From Candidatus Komeilibacteria bacterium RIFCSPLOWO2_02_FULL_48_11 (GTDB taxonomy: Bacteria > Patescibacteriota > Patescibacteriia > UBA2169), in contig MHKO01000040.1 of the NCBI GenBank assembly GCA_001818435.1, positions 1-14,977 of the forward strand: 14,977 nucleotides of DNA. Direction: 5' to 3'. The notes beneath the pieces are model-generated. The model did no database searches. It was not told the origin of the DNA and worked only from the letters and a program-made list of their open reading frames with translations. Shown here piece by piece: positions 5,709 to 12,153 of the stretch. The stretch's first letter is position 1; each line of letters opens with the position of its first letter. Position numbers and translations under genes: made by a program.

Positions 5709-6149
5709 TTATCCCGCCTTGGCCAGGACACCAACGAGTGTGGCGGGTGAACGGTTGTCCAGAATCCAGGCCACAATCTCGGCCAACGTGCCGGAAACAT
5801 CGGCGCTGTACAGCAGGTTGAACCGATACTCCGGCTCCAAGCTGTCAGTGCGCTCAATGTAGATGCGGACCAGCGCGCCAGCGCGCACCCAGTGCCATTC
5901 CAGCGAGAACGCATCACCGGTCAGCTCAATATTAAGCTTCTCAATAAATCGTTCCGCGCTCTGGCACAACTCATGTTTGAACTTCAGCTTTCTCTCATGA
6001 CGCGGAGTGGAAAGACAAACCACGCGCAACACCGGCGCCAGAACATACTTGAGCGTGGTGGTGGCGCAGTCAGACTGGGCCAAGTCCTCAAAAAACGAGG
6101 CGACCTGGGCCACGGACTGGAACGGCTGGAGCTTTCTCGTTTCCATCAT
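5709..6149 (-). CDS. Hypothetical protein, 146 aa, in a self-contained transcription unit
   Basis: Not recognised. Soluble, mixed alpha/beta looking, no signal peptide, no Cys cluster. Features seen: an N-terminal helix (VAQVASFFEDLAQ), a basic stretch (RHERKLKFKHE, about 65-75), FSLEWHWVRAGALVRIYIE, which looks like a beta hairpin, and a C-terminal helix (GTLAEIVAWILDN). Start choice: the frame is open to 6239, but AGGAGG (6160-6155) lies 5 nt before Met at 6149 and 8 nt before Met at 6146, the strongest Shine-Dalgarno in the window. A consensus promoter (6211-6239) and a hairpin terminator (5645-5680) bracket it, so it is transcribed alone and probably strongly. The unit ends exactly where the truncated SPFH gene begins, suggesting insertion. 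Confidence 0.72.
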   Translation of the reverse strand: MMETRKLQPFQSVAQVASFFEDLAQSDCATTTLKYVLAPVLRVVCLSTPRHERKLKFKHELCQSAERFIEKLNIELTGDAFSLEWHWVRAGALVRIYIERTDSLEPEYRFNLLYSADVSGTLAEIVAWILDNRSPATLVGVLAKAG

Positions 6150-6210
6150 ACCCACCTCCTGTGTCTGTGTTCTGGAAAATATAACTTCAATTGTTCTGGT
6201 GCTAAATCCT

Positions 6211-6239
6211 GTTATACAGCCTAGCTTGCTATTTGTCAA
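6211..6239 (-). promoter_or_regulatory. Consensus sigma-70-type promoter of the unknown gene
   Basis: Minus strand: TTGACA (6239-6234), 17-nt spacer, TATAAC (6216-6211). Transcription would start near 6204, leaving a leader of about 55 nt before the Shine-Dalgarno-preceded start at 6149. The -35 box lies 2 nt from the first SPFH-like codons on the opposite strand. Confidence 0.8.
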
Positions 6240-6946
6240 CCCAGTACCAAAAAGGCGTGGTTTTCCGCTTTGGACGGATTATCAAAACCTGCGAGCCAGG
6301 TTTGCGCTGGATTATCCCGATTGTGGACCAGATGCGCAAAGTGGATTTCCGCACCATCACTCTGCCAATTCCGCCGCAAAAAATCATTACCAAAGACAAC
6401 GTCTCGGTTGATGTTTCGGCTGTGGCTTACTACCGCGTGGTGGATGCCATAAAAAGCATTGTGGCCATTGAGAACGTCATGTCCGCCATCAACCAGATTG
6501 CCCAGACATCAGTGCGCAACATTGTGGGCAAATTCCAGTTGGACGAGATATTGAGCGAGCGCGAAACCATCAACCGCGAGATTGCCAAAGTCCTGGACGC
6601 GCACACCGAGAGCTGGGGCGTGGTTGTTTCCATGGTGGAGATAAAAGACATTGAACTGCCCGAGGGCATGCAGCGGGCCATGGCCAAGCAAGCCGAGGCC
6701 GAGCGCGAAAAGCGGGCCAAAATTATCGCGGCTGAAGGCGAATTTTTGGCTTCGCAAAAACTGGCTGACACAGCCGATGTCATGGCCGCCCACCCCATTG
6801 CCCTGCAACTGCGGAATTTGCAGACCATGGCCGAGATCAGCGTGGAAAAAAATTCCACAATAATTTTCCCGGCCCAGTTCATGAGCACGGTCAGCGAGAT
6901 TAAAAAATTCCTGGACCAGGAAAACATCCACCCAAGCCGACGCTAG
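6233..6946 (+). CDS. SPFH/stomatin-like (slipin) protein lacking its membrane anchor
   Basis: The only plus-strand gene. Stomatin/prohibitin-type proteins normally sit in the membrane by an N-terminal hydrophobic segment and oligomerise into microdomain scaffolds. Here the SPFH core is complete: QYQKGVVFRFGRI (4-16), PGLRWIIPIVDQM, TLPIPPQKIITKDNVSVDVSAV, then EIKDIELPEGMQRAMAKQAEAE and the coiled-coil KRAKIIAAEGE, ending naturally. What is missing is the ~20-30 residue anchor: the frame closes upstream at a TAA (6203-6205), leaving only about ten extra codons and no ATG. The only start near the homology is TTG at 6233, without a Shine-Dalgarno. It is most likely a 5'-truncated remnant cut where the unknown unit was joined; a soluble, TTG-started protein is the alternative. 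Confidence 0.82.
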   Translation: MSTQYQKGVVFRFGRIIKTCEPGLRWIIPIVDQMRKVDFRTITLPIPPQKIITKDNVSVDVSAVAYYRVVDAIKSIVAIENVMSAINQIAQTSVRNIVGKFQLDEILSERETINREIAKVLDAHTESWGVVVSMVEIKDIELPEGMQRAMAKQAEAEREKRAKIIAAEGEFLASQKLADTADVMAAHPIALQLRNLQTMAEISVEKNSTIIFPAQFMSTVSEIKKFLDQENIHPSRR

Positions 6947-6952
6947 CGCAAT

Positions 6953-7000
6953 TAATTCTGGGATTGCCACGGTCGTGAGTACACTCCCTCGCAATGACAG
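6953..7000. repeat. Intergenic palindromic repeat between convergent genes
   Basis: The 55-nt gap between the SPFH stop and the HD-gene stop is almost filled by an imperfect palindrome: ATTGC (6963-6967) pairs with GCAAT (6991-6995), with an inner GAG/CTC pair around 6977-6986. On the minus strand it begins CTGTCATTGCGAGG and ends GTGGCAATCC, which resembles a dispersed intergenic repeat I remember from many bacterial genomes. It could serve as a two-sided transcription barrier, but no T-tract is present. Confidence 0.6.
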
Positions 7001-7001
7001 A

Positions 7002-7553
7002 TTAAGCAAATCCTAAATCCAAAGAAATACCCTGCATGGCTTTGATTACCAGGGCGATATGCTCGTCTTCAGGCACGCCCAATTCCGCGATTCCCTGCGC
7101 TATCTCAGCGCGGTTGATTTTGGCGGCAAATGATTTTTCCTTGAGCCGCTTTTTAACTGATTTCAGCTCCAGCCCTTCCAGTTTTGTGGGCCGCACGTAA
7201 GCGCAGGCCATAACAAAGCCGCAAAGCTCGTCCACGGCAAAAAGACATTTAGCCATTTGCGTCTCACGCGCCACTCCTGAATAAGTGGCATGTCCTAAAA
7301 TAGCCTGGATTATCTCGTCCGGGTAGTTTTGTTGTTTCAAAATTTCCACACCGGCAAAAGGATGTTTGTCTGGAAACTTTTCATAATCAAAATCATGCAA
7401 CAAGCCGGTAATCCTCCAGATTTCGACATTACCATTGTATTTTTGCGCGTCAGAAGCCATAGCCGCTGACACGGCCAAACAATGTTTGCGCAAACTTTCA
7501 GCTTGAACATGCTGGCACAAAAGCTGCCAGGCGTTGTTTTTGGTGATAACCAT
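7002..7553 (-). CDS. HD-domain phosphohydrolase
   Basis: A 183-residue metal-dependent phosphohydrolase of the HD superfamily, cytoplasmic. Ligand pattern: His24 (LRKHCLAV), His53-Asp54 in GLLHDFDYEKFPDKH, His88 (ILGHATYSG) and Asp108 (FAVDELCGF). This resembles the HDIG-type single-domain proteins annotated as putative nucleotidases/phosphohydrolases; the substrate cannot be told. The ORF extends to 7625, but the extra 24 Arg-rich residues are a frame shadow of the Cys-rich gene. ATG 7553 comes 2 nt after that gene's stop, with GAGGAG about 17 nt upstream. It is the last gene of the copper/redox operon and converges on the SPFH gene. Confidence 0.88.
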   Translation of the reverse strand: MVITKNNAWQLLCQHVQAESLRKHCLAVSAAMASDAQKYNGNVEIWRITGLLHDFDYEKFPDKHPFAGVEILKQQNYPDEIIQAILGHATYSGVARETQMAKCLFAVDELCGFVMACAYVRPTKLEGLELKSVKKRLKEKSFAAKINRAEIAQGIAELGVPEDEHIALVIKAMQGISLDLGFA

Positions 7554-7555
7554 TG

Positions 7556-7744
7556 CTATAAAGCGGCCTCCTCTGGCTCTTCTGTTTTTGGCGGCGCGCC
7601 GTGCAAACCATCGGTACAGCCGCAAGGATCAAACGGCGCGTTGAACTTGGAGCAAGTTGGCGCTTGGCATAAATCAGCGTCAGGCGATACTCCGCCGCAG
7701 CCGCCTTTGCAAACAAAATGCGTAACCATTTTATCGTCAACCAT
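7556..7744 (-). CDS. Small Cys-rich, probably metal-binding protein (62 aa)
   Basis: Six Cys and two His in 62 residues: C12 and C16 (VCKGGCGG), C26, C31, C41 and C43 (PCGCTDGLHG). The paired spacing suggests one or two metal sites, such as a zinc-ribbon-like or copper-buffering fold. The acidic tail (KTEEPEEAA) is probably disordered. No signal peptide, so likely cytoplasmic. I associate short Cys-rich proteins of this style (VCKGGCGG... then a C-x-C) with copper genes in Parcubacteria-like genomes, but cannot name a family. It lies between the cupredoxin gene (45 nt upstream) and the HD gene (2 nt downstream). Start could be Met1 (7744) or Met6 (7729); no clear Shine-Dalgarno. The sequence conservation of Cys spacing argues for a real gene. 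Confidence 0.7.
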   Translation of the reverse strand: MVDDKMVTHFVCKGGCGGVSPDADLCQAPTCSKFNAPFDPCGCTDGLHGAPPKTEEPEEAAL

Positions 7745-7757
7745 ATTTTTTTACTTA

Positions 7758-7786
7758 ATCATAATTATTACATAATGATACCCCAA
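7758..7786 (-). promoter_or_regulatory. Weak internal promoter candidate before the Cys-rich gene
   Basis: Minus strand: TTGGGG (7786-7781), 17-nt spacer, TATGAT (7763-7758), 13 nt before ATG 7744. The -35 match is poor. This 45-nt AT-rich gap is the largest within the operon, so an internal promoter here is plausible but unproven. Confidence 0.3.
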
Positions 7787-7789
7787 TTT

Positions 7790-8359
7790 TTATTCTGCCA
7801 CCACAATCTTGCCGAATTTTGTCGGATTGAGATGGTCGTGGTAATTCCAAGTACCAGCCTCGTTGAAAGTGAACGACCAGCTTGCGCCTTCCGAGAGGCC
7901 TTTGCAGGCGTCAAAAATGTTCGCGGCCTCAGGGGTGCCGCATTTGGCAATATCTGAACCCGGATAAACAGTGTGTGTGGGGTGTTTGGCTGAAGCCGGC
8001 CAAGTGGGGTTCGCGGCGGTGTTGGTAAAAGTCGCTGTTTCTCCTTTTTTAACAGTCAAACTAGCGGGCTCATAGCCGTTCTCGGTGAAGAGCACTACTA
8101 AAGCCGAGCTTTCAGCTGGCGGAGTTGTTTCTGGCTCGGCTATAACCGGGGGCGCTGTTTCTTCGCCCCTTTCCTGTTCAATATTAGCGCCTTCGCCTAT
8201 CTCGCCGCCTTGGGAAGATTTGCGCGCCCACATGTAAATTATGGCTAAGGCCGCAATCACTATCAAGATAATTATTAACTTTGCCGCTACTCCTTTATTT
8301 TTACCTCCAGTTGACGCGCCGGCTCCCTCCCCGACAGGCATAGTTGCGTTGTTGTCCAT
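7790..8359 (-). CDS. Membrane-anchored cupredoxin-fold protein
   Basis: 189 residues: short Gly-rich cytoplasmic N-terminus, membrane segment at about 27-44 (KLIIILIVIAALAIIYMWA), a Glu/Pro-rich linker (50-85), then an exported cupredoxin domain (86-189). Candidate copper ligands are His126 and His129 (KHPTHT) and the C-terminal WNYHDHLNP with His174 and His176. In classical type 1 sites a Cys sits where His174 is (YxC..H..M), so this is not a typical blue-copper electron carrier; copper binding or storage at the cell surface is more likely. Cys140 and Cys152 flank an insertion and could form a disulfide. It follows sodA by 10 nt. No Shine-Dalgarno is visible at ATG 8359. Confidence 0.87.
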   Translation of the reverse strand: MDNNATMPVGEGAGASTGGKNKGVAAKLIIILIVIAALAIIYMWARKSSQGGEIGEGANIEQERGEETAPPVIAEPETTPPAESSALVVLFTENGYEPASLTVKKGETATFTNTAANPTWPASAKHPTHTVYPGSDIAKCGTPEAANIFDACKGLSEGASWSFTFNEAGTWNYHDHLNPTKFGKIVVAE

Positions 8360-8369
8360 AGGTTTTGGG

Positions 8370-9005
8370 TTATTTGGCTGCTAGATAAAAATCATTGGCT
8401 TTGTCCCAGTTGACTACGCTCCACCAGGCAGCAACATACTCAGGCCTGCGGCTCTGATATTTAAGGTAATAAGCGTGTTCCCAAACGTCCAAACCGAGGA
8501 TTGACTTGTCATTTTGCATAATTGGACTGTCTTGATTGGGAGTAGAGCTGATAGTTAGCTTGCCGGCATGCAAAGCCAGCCAAGCCCAGCCACTGCCAAA
8601 ACGCCCAACCGCGGCCTGGGTGAAAATTTTTTTGAATTCATCAAAACTGCCAAAAGCATCTTTGATGGCCGCGCCTAATTCTCCAACCGGTTCTTTACTG
8701 CCCTGAGGAATCATCAGTTCCCAAAATAAAGTGTGGTTATAATGCCCGCCCCCGTTGTTTTGCACGGCCGTGCGGATGGATTCCGGAATTGCGGCCAGAT
8801 TTCCCAACAGCTCCTCAATCGTTTTGCCGGCTAAATCCGCCTGGCCCTCCAGCGCGGCATTAAGTTTTTCAACATAAGCCTGGTGATGTTTGCTGTGGTG
8901 GATGGCCATGGTGCGGCTGTCAATGGCCGGTTCCAAAGCCGCGTAATCATAAGGCAAAGCCGGCAGTTCAAATTTTTTGGTTTGAGAATTTTTGGTTAGC
9001 AACAT
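8370..9005 (-). CDS. sodA: Superoxide dismutase, Mn-type (Fe/Mn family)
   Basis: Converts superoxide to hydrogen peroxide and oxygen. Numbered from ATG 9005, the metal ligands are His36 (MAIHHSKHHQAYV), His91 (GGGHYNHTLFW), Asp173 and His177 (LGLDVWEHAYYLKYQ). The second-shell Gln comes from the STPNQDSP segment (Gln158) and Gly stands where Fe enzymes have Gln, which points to manganese. Length (211) is normal, with a ~12-residue N-terminal tail and no signal peptide, so cytoplasmic. A TTG two codons upstream (9011) is also in frame, but AAGGAG at 9018-9013 is 7 nt before the ATG, which decides the start. That Shine-Dalgarno overlaps the stop of the SHOCT gene. A SOD within a copper-export operon fits defence against copper-driven oxidative stress. 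Confidence 0.96.
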   Translation of the reverse strand: MLLTKNSQTKKFELPALPYDYAALEPAIDSRTMAIHHSKHHQAYVEKLNAALEGQADLAGKTIEELLGNLAAIPESIRTAVQNNGGGHYNHTLFWELMIPQGSKEPVGELGAAIKDAFGSFDEFKKIFTQAAVGRFGSGWAWLALHAGKLTISSTPNQDSPIMQNDKSILGLDVWEHAYYLKYQSRRPEYVAAWWSVVNWDKANDFYLAAK

Positions 9006-9017
9006 AAACAATCTCCT

Positions 9018-9554
9018 TTATTGTCTAGTAATTAAGTCCTTTTTCTTTTCTTCAAACTCTTTTCTGCTAATCTCGCTTCTGGCGTATCGCTCTTGCAAGA
9101 TTTCCAACGCGGATTTTTCATGATGGCGAGCGCCGCGAGATTGATCTGTGAGCCATTTGATAAGCGCGACAATCCCCGCGATTATCAAGACCCACCAAAG
9201 AATCATAAAAATCCAGCCAAACCCGCCCCAAGGCATAAGTCCAAAGTTCATCATAGAATTGTTTCCTTGATTAAGTCCGATGGGAGACGACCATCCTCCC
9301 ATCATCATTTGCATCATCGGCATAAAACCAACATCTTGCGATGGAAATGCGACAGAGGTATTGCAACTACTCAAACGCTTGCCCATGACTGCGTGCATTT
9401 GTTCTTCACCTGGCTCACCCATCATTCTTTTCATCATTTCATTCATGACTATGTGCCTGGCGGCATCTCCAATGGATTGACCCATAAAATATTCGCCAAT
9501 TTTTTCAAAGTCCGCGTCTTGGAGTTGTAAGCAATCAACTGTTTTGTTATTCAA
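9018..9554 (-). CDS. Met-rich membrane protein with C-terminal SHOCT domain
   Basis: 178 residues: an N-terminal helical part (QDADFEKIGEYFMG, then NEMMKRMMGE and HAVMGKRLSSC), a Met/Gly-rich stretch (78-102, with MPMMQMMMGG), one membrane helix (about 113-134) and a cytoplasmic SHOCT motif (148-174: ALEILQERYARSEISRKEFEEK). Positive charge after the helix puts the C-terminus inside and the Met-rich part outside, where Met thioethers could bind Cu+. Function is not established for this architecture. The start is TTG at 9554, 5 nt after the DUF302 stop; an ATG at 9559 is out of frame, and starting later would remove the conserved-looking N-terminal helix. Translation is therefore probably coupled to DUF302. 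Confidence 0.82.
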   Translation of the reverse strand: MNNKTVDCLQLQDADFEKIGEYFMGQSIGDAARHIVMNEMMKRMMGEPGEEQMHAVMGKRLSSCNTSVAFPSQDVGFMPMMQMMMGGWSSPIGLNQGNNSMMNFGLMPWGGFGWIFMILWWVLIIAGIVALIKWLTDQSRGARHHEKSALEILQERYARSEISRKEFEEKKKDLITRQ

Positions 9555-9559
9555 GCCAT

Positions 9560-9943
9560 CTAAAACGCGTTATTGATAATGTTTTGAATGATTTGATCGA
9601 TTTCTTTCGGCCGCTCGCCTAAATCGGCCTGCGGGAAAAACTGGGGCAGAATAATCGGCCGCATGCCGGAAATAAAAGTTTGTCCGTCTTTGACATAAAC
9701 GTTTATCTTGCAGGGCAGACAAAGGCCGATTTTAATATCCTTATTCAAAAACTCGTTGGCGAACTTGGCGCTGCAAAATTCAATAATCTGAAACGGTTCT
9801 CGGATAAAACCTTTCTCGGCTAAAGTTTTCTGCACATCGTGAACATATAAAACCCGCATACCGGCTTTGGCGATTTCATCTTGCACGCTTTGCGCCGCCG
9901 CGTCAAAAGTTTTCGTTGTGGTTGTGGTGTAATCAAATTCCAT
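9560..9943 (-). CDS. DUF302 family protein
   Basis: 127 residues with the DUF302 layout: N-terminal FDYTTTTTKTFDAAAQSVQDEIAKAGMRVLYVHDV, then EPFQIIEFCSAKFANEFLN and the GLCLPCKINVYVKDG core. Cys57, Cys75 and Cys78 are candidates for metal or thiol chemistry; CLPC is a CxxC. No signal peptide, so probably cytoplasmic. The biochemical role of DUF302 is unknown; the family often sits beside metal and sulfur redox genes. Here it lies 17 nt after copA and 5 nt before the SHOCT gene. ATG 9943 has no visible Shine-Dalgarno. Confidence 0.9.
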   Translation of the reverse strand: MEFDYTTTTTKTFDAAAQSVQDEIAKAGMRVLYVHDVQKTLAEKGFIREPFQIIEFCSAKFANEFLNKDIKIGLCLPCKINVYVKDGQTFISGMRPIILPQFFPQADLGERPKEIDQIIQNIINNAF

Positions 9944-9960
9944 AATTTTTTGTTAGAATG

Positions 9961-12144
9961 TTAAAACCGCGCTCCCCGCTTCTTAATCCGCAAACTATTC
10001 AGCACCACGCTGGTTGAGGAAAAAGCCATGGCCCCGGCCGCGATGATGGGGCTTAATAAGCCCAGAGCCGCCAGCGGAATGGCGGCCGCATTATAAGCAA
10101 AAGCCCAAAAAAGGTTTTGCTTAATGGTTTTAAAAGTGAGGCGCGAGAGATAAAGCGCTTCCACGGCTTTGTGCGGGCTGCCGGCTACCAGCACAATATT
10201 GCCGGCTTCCATGGCAATGTCCGTGCCTGTGCCCATGGCAATGCCCAAGTCGGCCTGAACCAAGGCTGGGGCATCGTTAATGCCGTCCCCGATAAACGCC
10301 ACTTTTTGGCCTTGAGACTGTAATTTTTTAACTTCATTGGCCTTATCTTGCGGCAAGACTTCAGCCAATACTTGACTAATGCCTAATTCTTTGGCAATGG
10401 CCTCGCCGGTCCGGCGGTTATCGCCAGTAATCATGGCCGAGGCAATCCCCTGTTTATTTAAAGCCGCGACTGCTTCTTTGGCGTCTGGCTTGATGGTGTC
10501 GGCGATGGCGATTAAGCCAATAATTTTATTATCCCGCGCCAGTATAACGACTGTTTTAGCTTGCGCCTCCAAATCCTGAATCATGGCTTCCGCGGCTTGA
10601 GTGGCCGCTCCCAGCTCTTTCATCAACCGCGGACTCCCAATAGTTATTACAACAGAATCAATAATTCCTTTCACGCCCTTGCCGGCCAGATTCTGGAATT
10701 CATAGACTTCTGATAAAGACAAATTTTTCTCTTTAGCGGCTTTGACCACGGCTTGGGCCAAAGGATGTTCTGATAGTTTTTCCAGCGATGCCGCTAATTG
10801 CAAAACTGCCGTCTCATCCATTGAGCCAATTGGCGCAATATTTGTAACCGTTGGCTTGCCGACTGTCAAAGTGCCGGTTTTGTCAAAAATCATGATATCA
10901 ATCTTCTTGCCTTTTTCCAAGGCTTCGCCGTTCTTTATTAAGATGCCGCGCTCGGCGCCCAAACCCGTGCCCACCATAATGGCCGTTGGGGTGGCCAGCC
11001 CCAAAGCGCACGGACAGGCAATCACCATAACAGCCACGGCATTAATAAGCGCGGTTGAAACATCGCCGCTGGCGAGATACCAAGCGATGGCAGTGCCCGC
11101 GGCGATGACCAAAACAATGGGCACAAAAATGCCGGAAATTTTATCCGCCAACTTTTGAATGGGCGCTTTTTTGGTTTGCGCGTCTGACACCAATTTGACG
11201 ATCTGCGCCAGCACCGTGTTGGCCCCGACTTTGGTGGCTTTCATTTCAATGGCGCCATTGATATTGATGGTGGCGCCAAACACGTCATCACCTATCTTTT
11301 TATCCACCGGCAAACTCTCCCCGGTCAGCATGGATTCGTCCAAACTGGACGCGCCCTTGACTACTCTTCCGTCAACCGGAATTTTCTCCCCAGGCTTGAC
11401 TAATAATACGTCGCCGGCTTTCACGGCCCCTATATCCACTTCGCGCTCCTCCCCATTCTCAATAAGATGAGCGGTTTTAGCGCCCAGTTCCAAGAGCTTG
11501 GCAATGGCGGCGCTGGCTTGGCCGGTTGAGCGGGCTTCAAAAAATTTTCCCAGCAAAATCAAGGCCGTAATTATGGCGCCAGTCTCAAAGTAGAAATCGT
11601 TCTCCCCGGCTGTCATGGCCCAAACGCTGTAGCCCAGAGCCGATAAAGTTCCCAAAGAAATCAAAGTATCCATGCCTGGCGACAAATGCCGAACTTCCTT
11701 GAGCAGGCCCAGATGAAACTGGCGGCCAAGGTAAAGAATAATCACCAAAGATAAAACCGCCACCAGCCACATTGATAACTCAAAGCCGTAAAGTTCTTGG
11801 CCAAAAGACCAGCCTGACATGCCAACCACAGCCGCCGGCACAGCCAAGATGATTGCCACGAGAGAGCGTGATTTGGCAATTGCCACTTCCATCTGGCGCA
11901 GATGGGAACTGTCCGCGTGTTCCGGCTGATTCTCCGAGAGCGCCACGCCATAGCCCGCGGATTTGATGGCCTGGTGCAAGTCGCGTTCCGTTGCTTGGGC
12001 TTCATCATAAGTCACAGTGGCTTGTTTGAGGGGCAGATTAACCGAGGCCTCGGTAACGCCTGGAACTTTTTTCAGCGATTTTTCATTCATCACCACGCAC
12101 GAGGCGCAGTGCATGCCCGTAATGTTGAAGGTTGTGGTTTTCAT
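9961..12144 (-). CDS. copA: Copper(I)-exporting P1B-type ATPase
   Basis: ATP-driven Cu+ exporter of the cytoplasmic membrane. 727 residues, about the usual CopA length with one metal-binding domain. In order: HMA domain with GMHCASC (10-16); membrane helices from about 93; actuator TGES (274-277); CPC membrane motif (377-379); phosphorylation site DKTGT (421-425); the SEHPLA HP motif (459-463); GDGIND (619-624); and the last helices with YN (684-685) and MAFSS (706-710). CPC, YN and MxxSS together are the signature of the Cu+ (1B-1) subgroup rather than Zn or Cd pumps. It follows the CcdA-like gene by 9 nt and precedes DUF302 by 17 nt. It presumably receives Cu+ from the HMA protein at 13476-13694. 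Confidence 0.97.
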   Translation of the reverse strand: MKTTTFNITGMHCASCVVMNEKSLKKVPGVTEASVNLPLKQATVTYDEAQATERDLHQAIKSAGYGVALSENQPEHADSSHLRQMEVAIAKSRSLVAIILAVPAAVVGMSGWSFGQELYGFELSMWLVAVLSLVIILYLGRQFHLGLLKEVRHLSPGMDTLISLGTLSALGYSVWAMTAGENDFYFETGAIITALILLGKFFEARSTGQASAAIAKLLELGAKTAHLIENGEEREVDIGAVKAGDVLLVKPGEKIPVDGRVVKGASSLDESMLTGESLPVDKKIGDDVFGATININGAIEMKATKVGANTVLAQIVKLVSDAQTKKAPIQKLADKISGIFVPIVLVIAAGTAIAWYLASGDVSTALINAVAVMVIACPCALGLATPTAIMVGTGLGAERGILIKNGEALEKGKKIDIMIFDKTGTLTVGKPTVTNIAPIGSMDETAVLQLAASLEKLSEHPLAQAVVKAAKEKNLSLSEVYEFQNLAGKGVKGIIDSVVITIGSPRLMKELGAATQAAEAMIQDLEAQAKTVVILARDNKIIGLIAIADTIKPDAKEAVAALNKQGIASAMITGDNRRTGEAIAKELGISQVLAEVLPQDKANEVKKLQSQGQKVAFIGDGINDAPALVQADLGIAMGTGTDIAMEAGNIVLVAGSPHKAVEALYLSRLTFKTIKQNLFWAFAYNAAAIPLAALGLLSPIIAAGAMAFSSTSVVLNSLRIKKRGARF

Positions 12145-12153
12145 AATGTTATT

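Noticed and set aside
5626..6239. Possible terminal inverted repeats (TGACAAAAATAGGCAA at the left, TTGCTATTTGTCA at the right) bounding the unknown unit as a mobile element
   Set aside because: The left copy is part of the transposase leader and the right copy is the -35 region of the unknown gene; both are explained by promoter elements, and the match needs gaps.
7498..7740. Arg-rich minus-strand frame across the Cys-rich and HD genes
   Set aside because: It overlaps two better-supported genes in another frame and has no family resemblance.
9006..9011. TTG start for superoxide dismutase at 9011
   Set aside because: The ATG at 9005 has a well-spaced AAGGAG; the TTG would put it too close.
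10742..11470. Long plus-strand reading frames opposite copA
   Set aside because: They are antisense shadows of a strongly conserved P-type ATPase, with no recognisable protein features.
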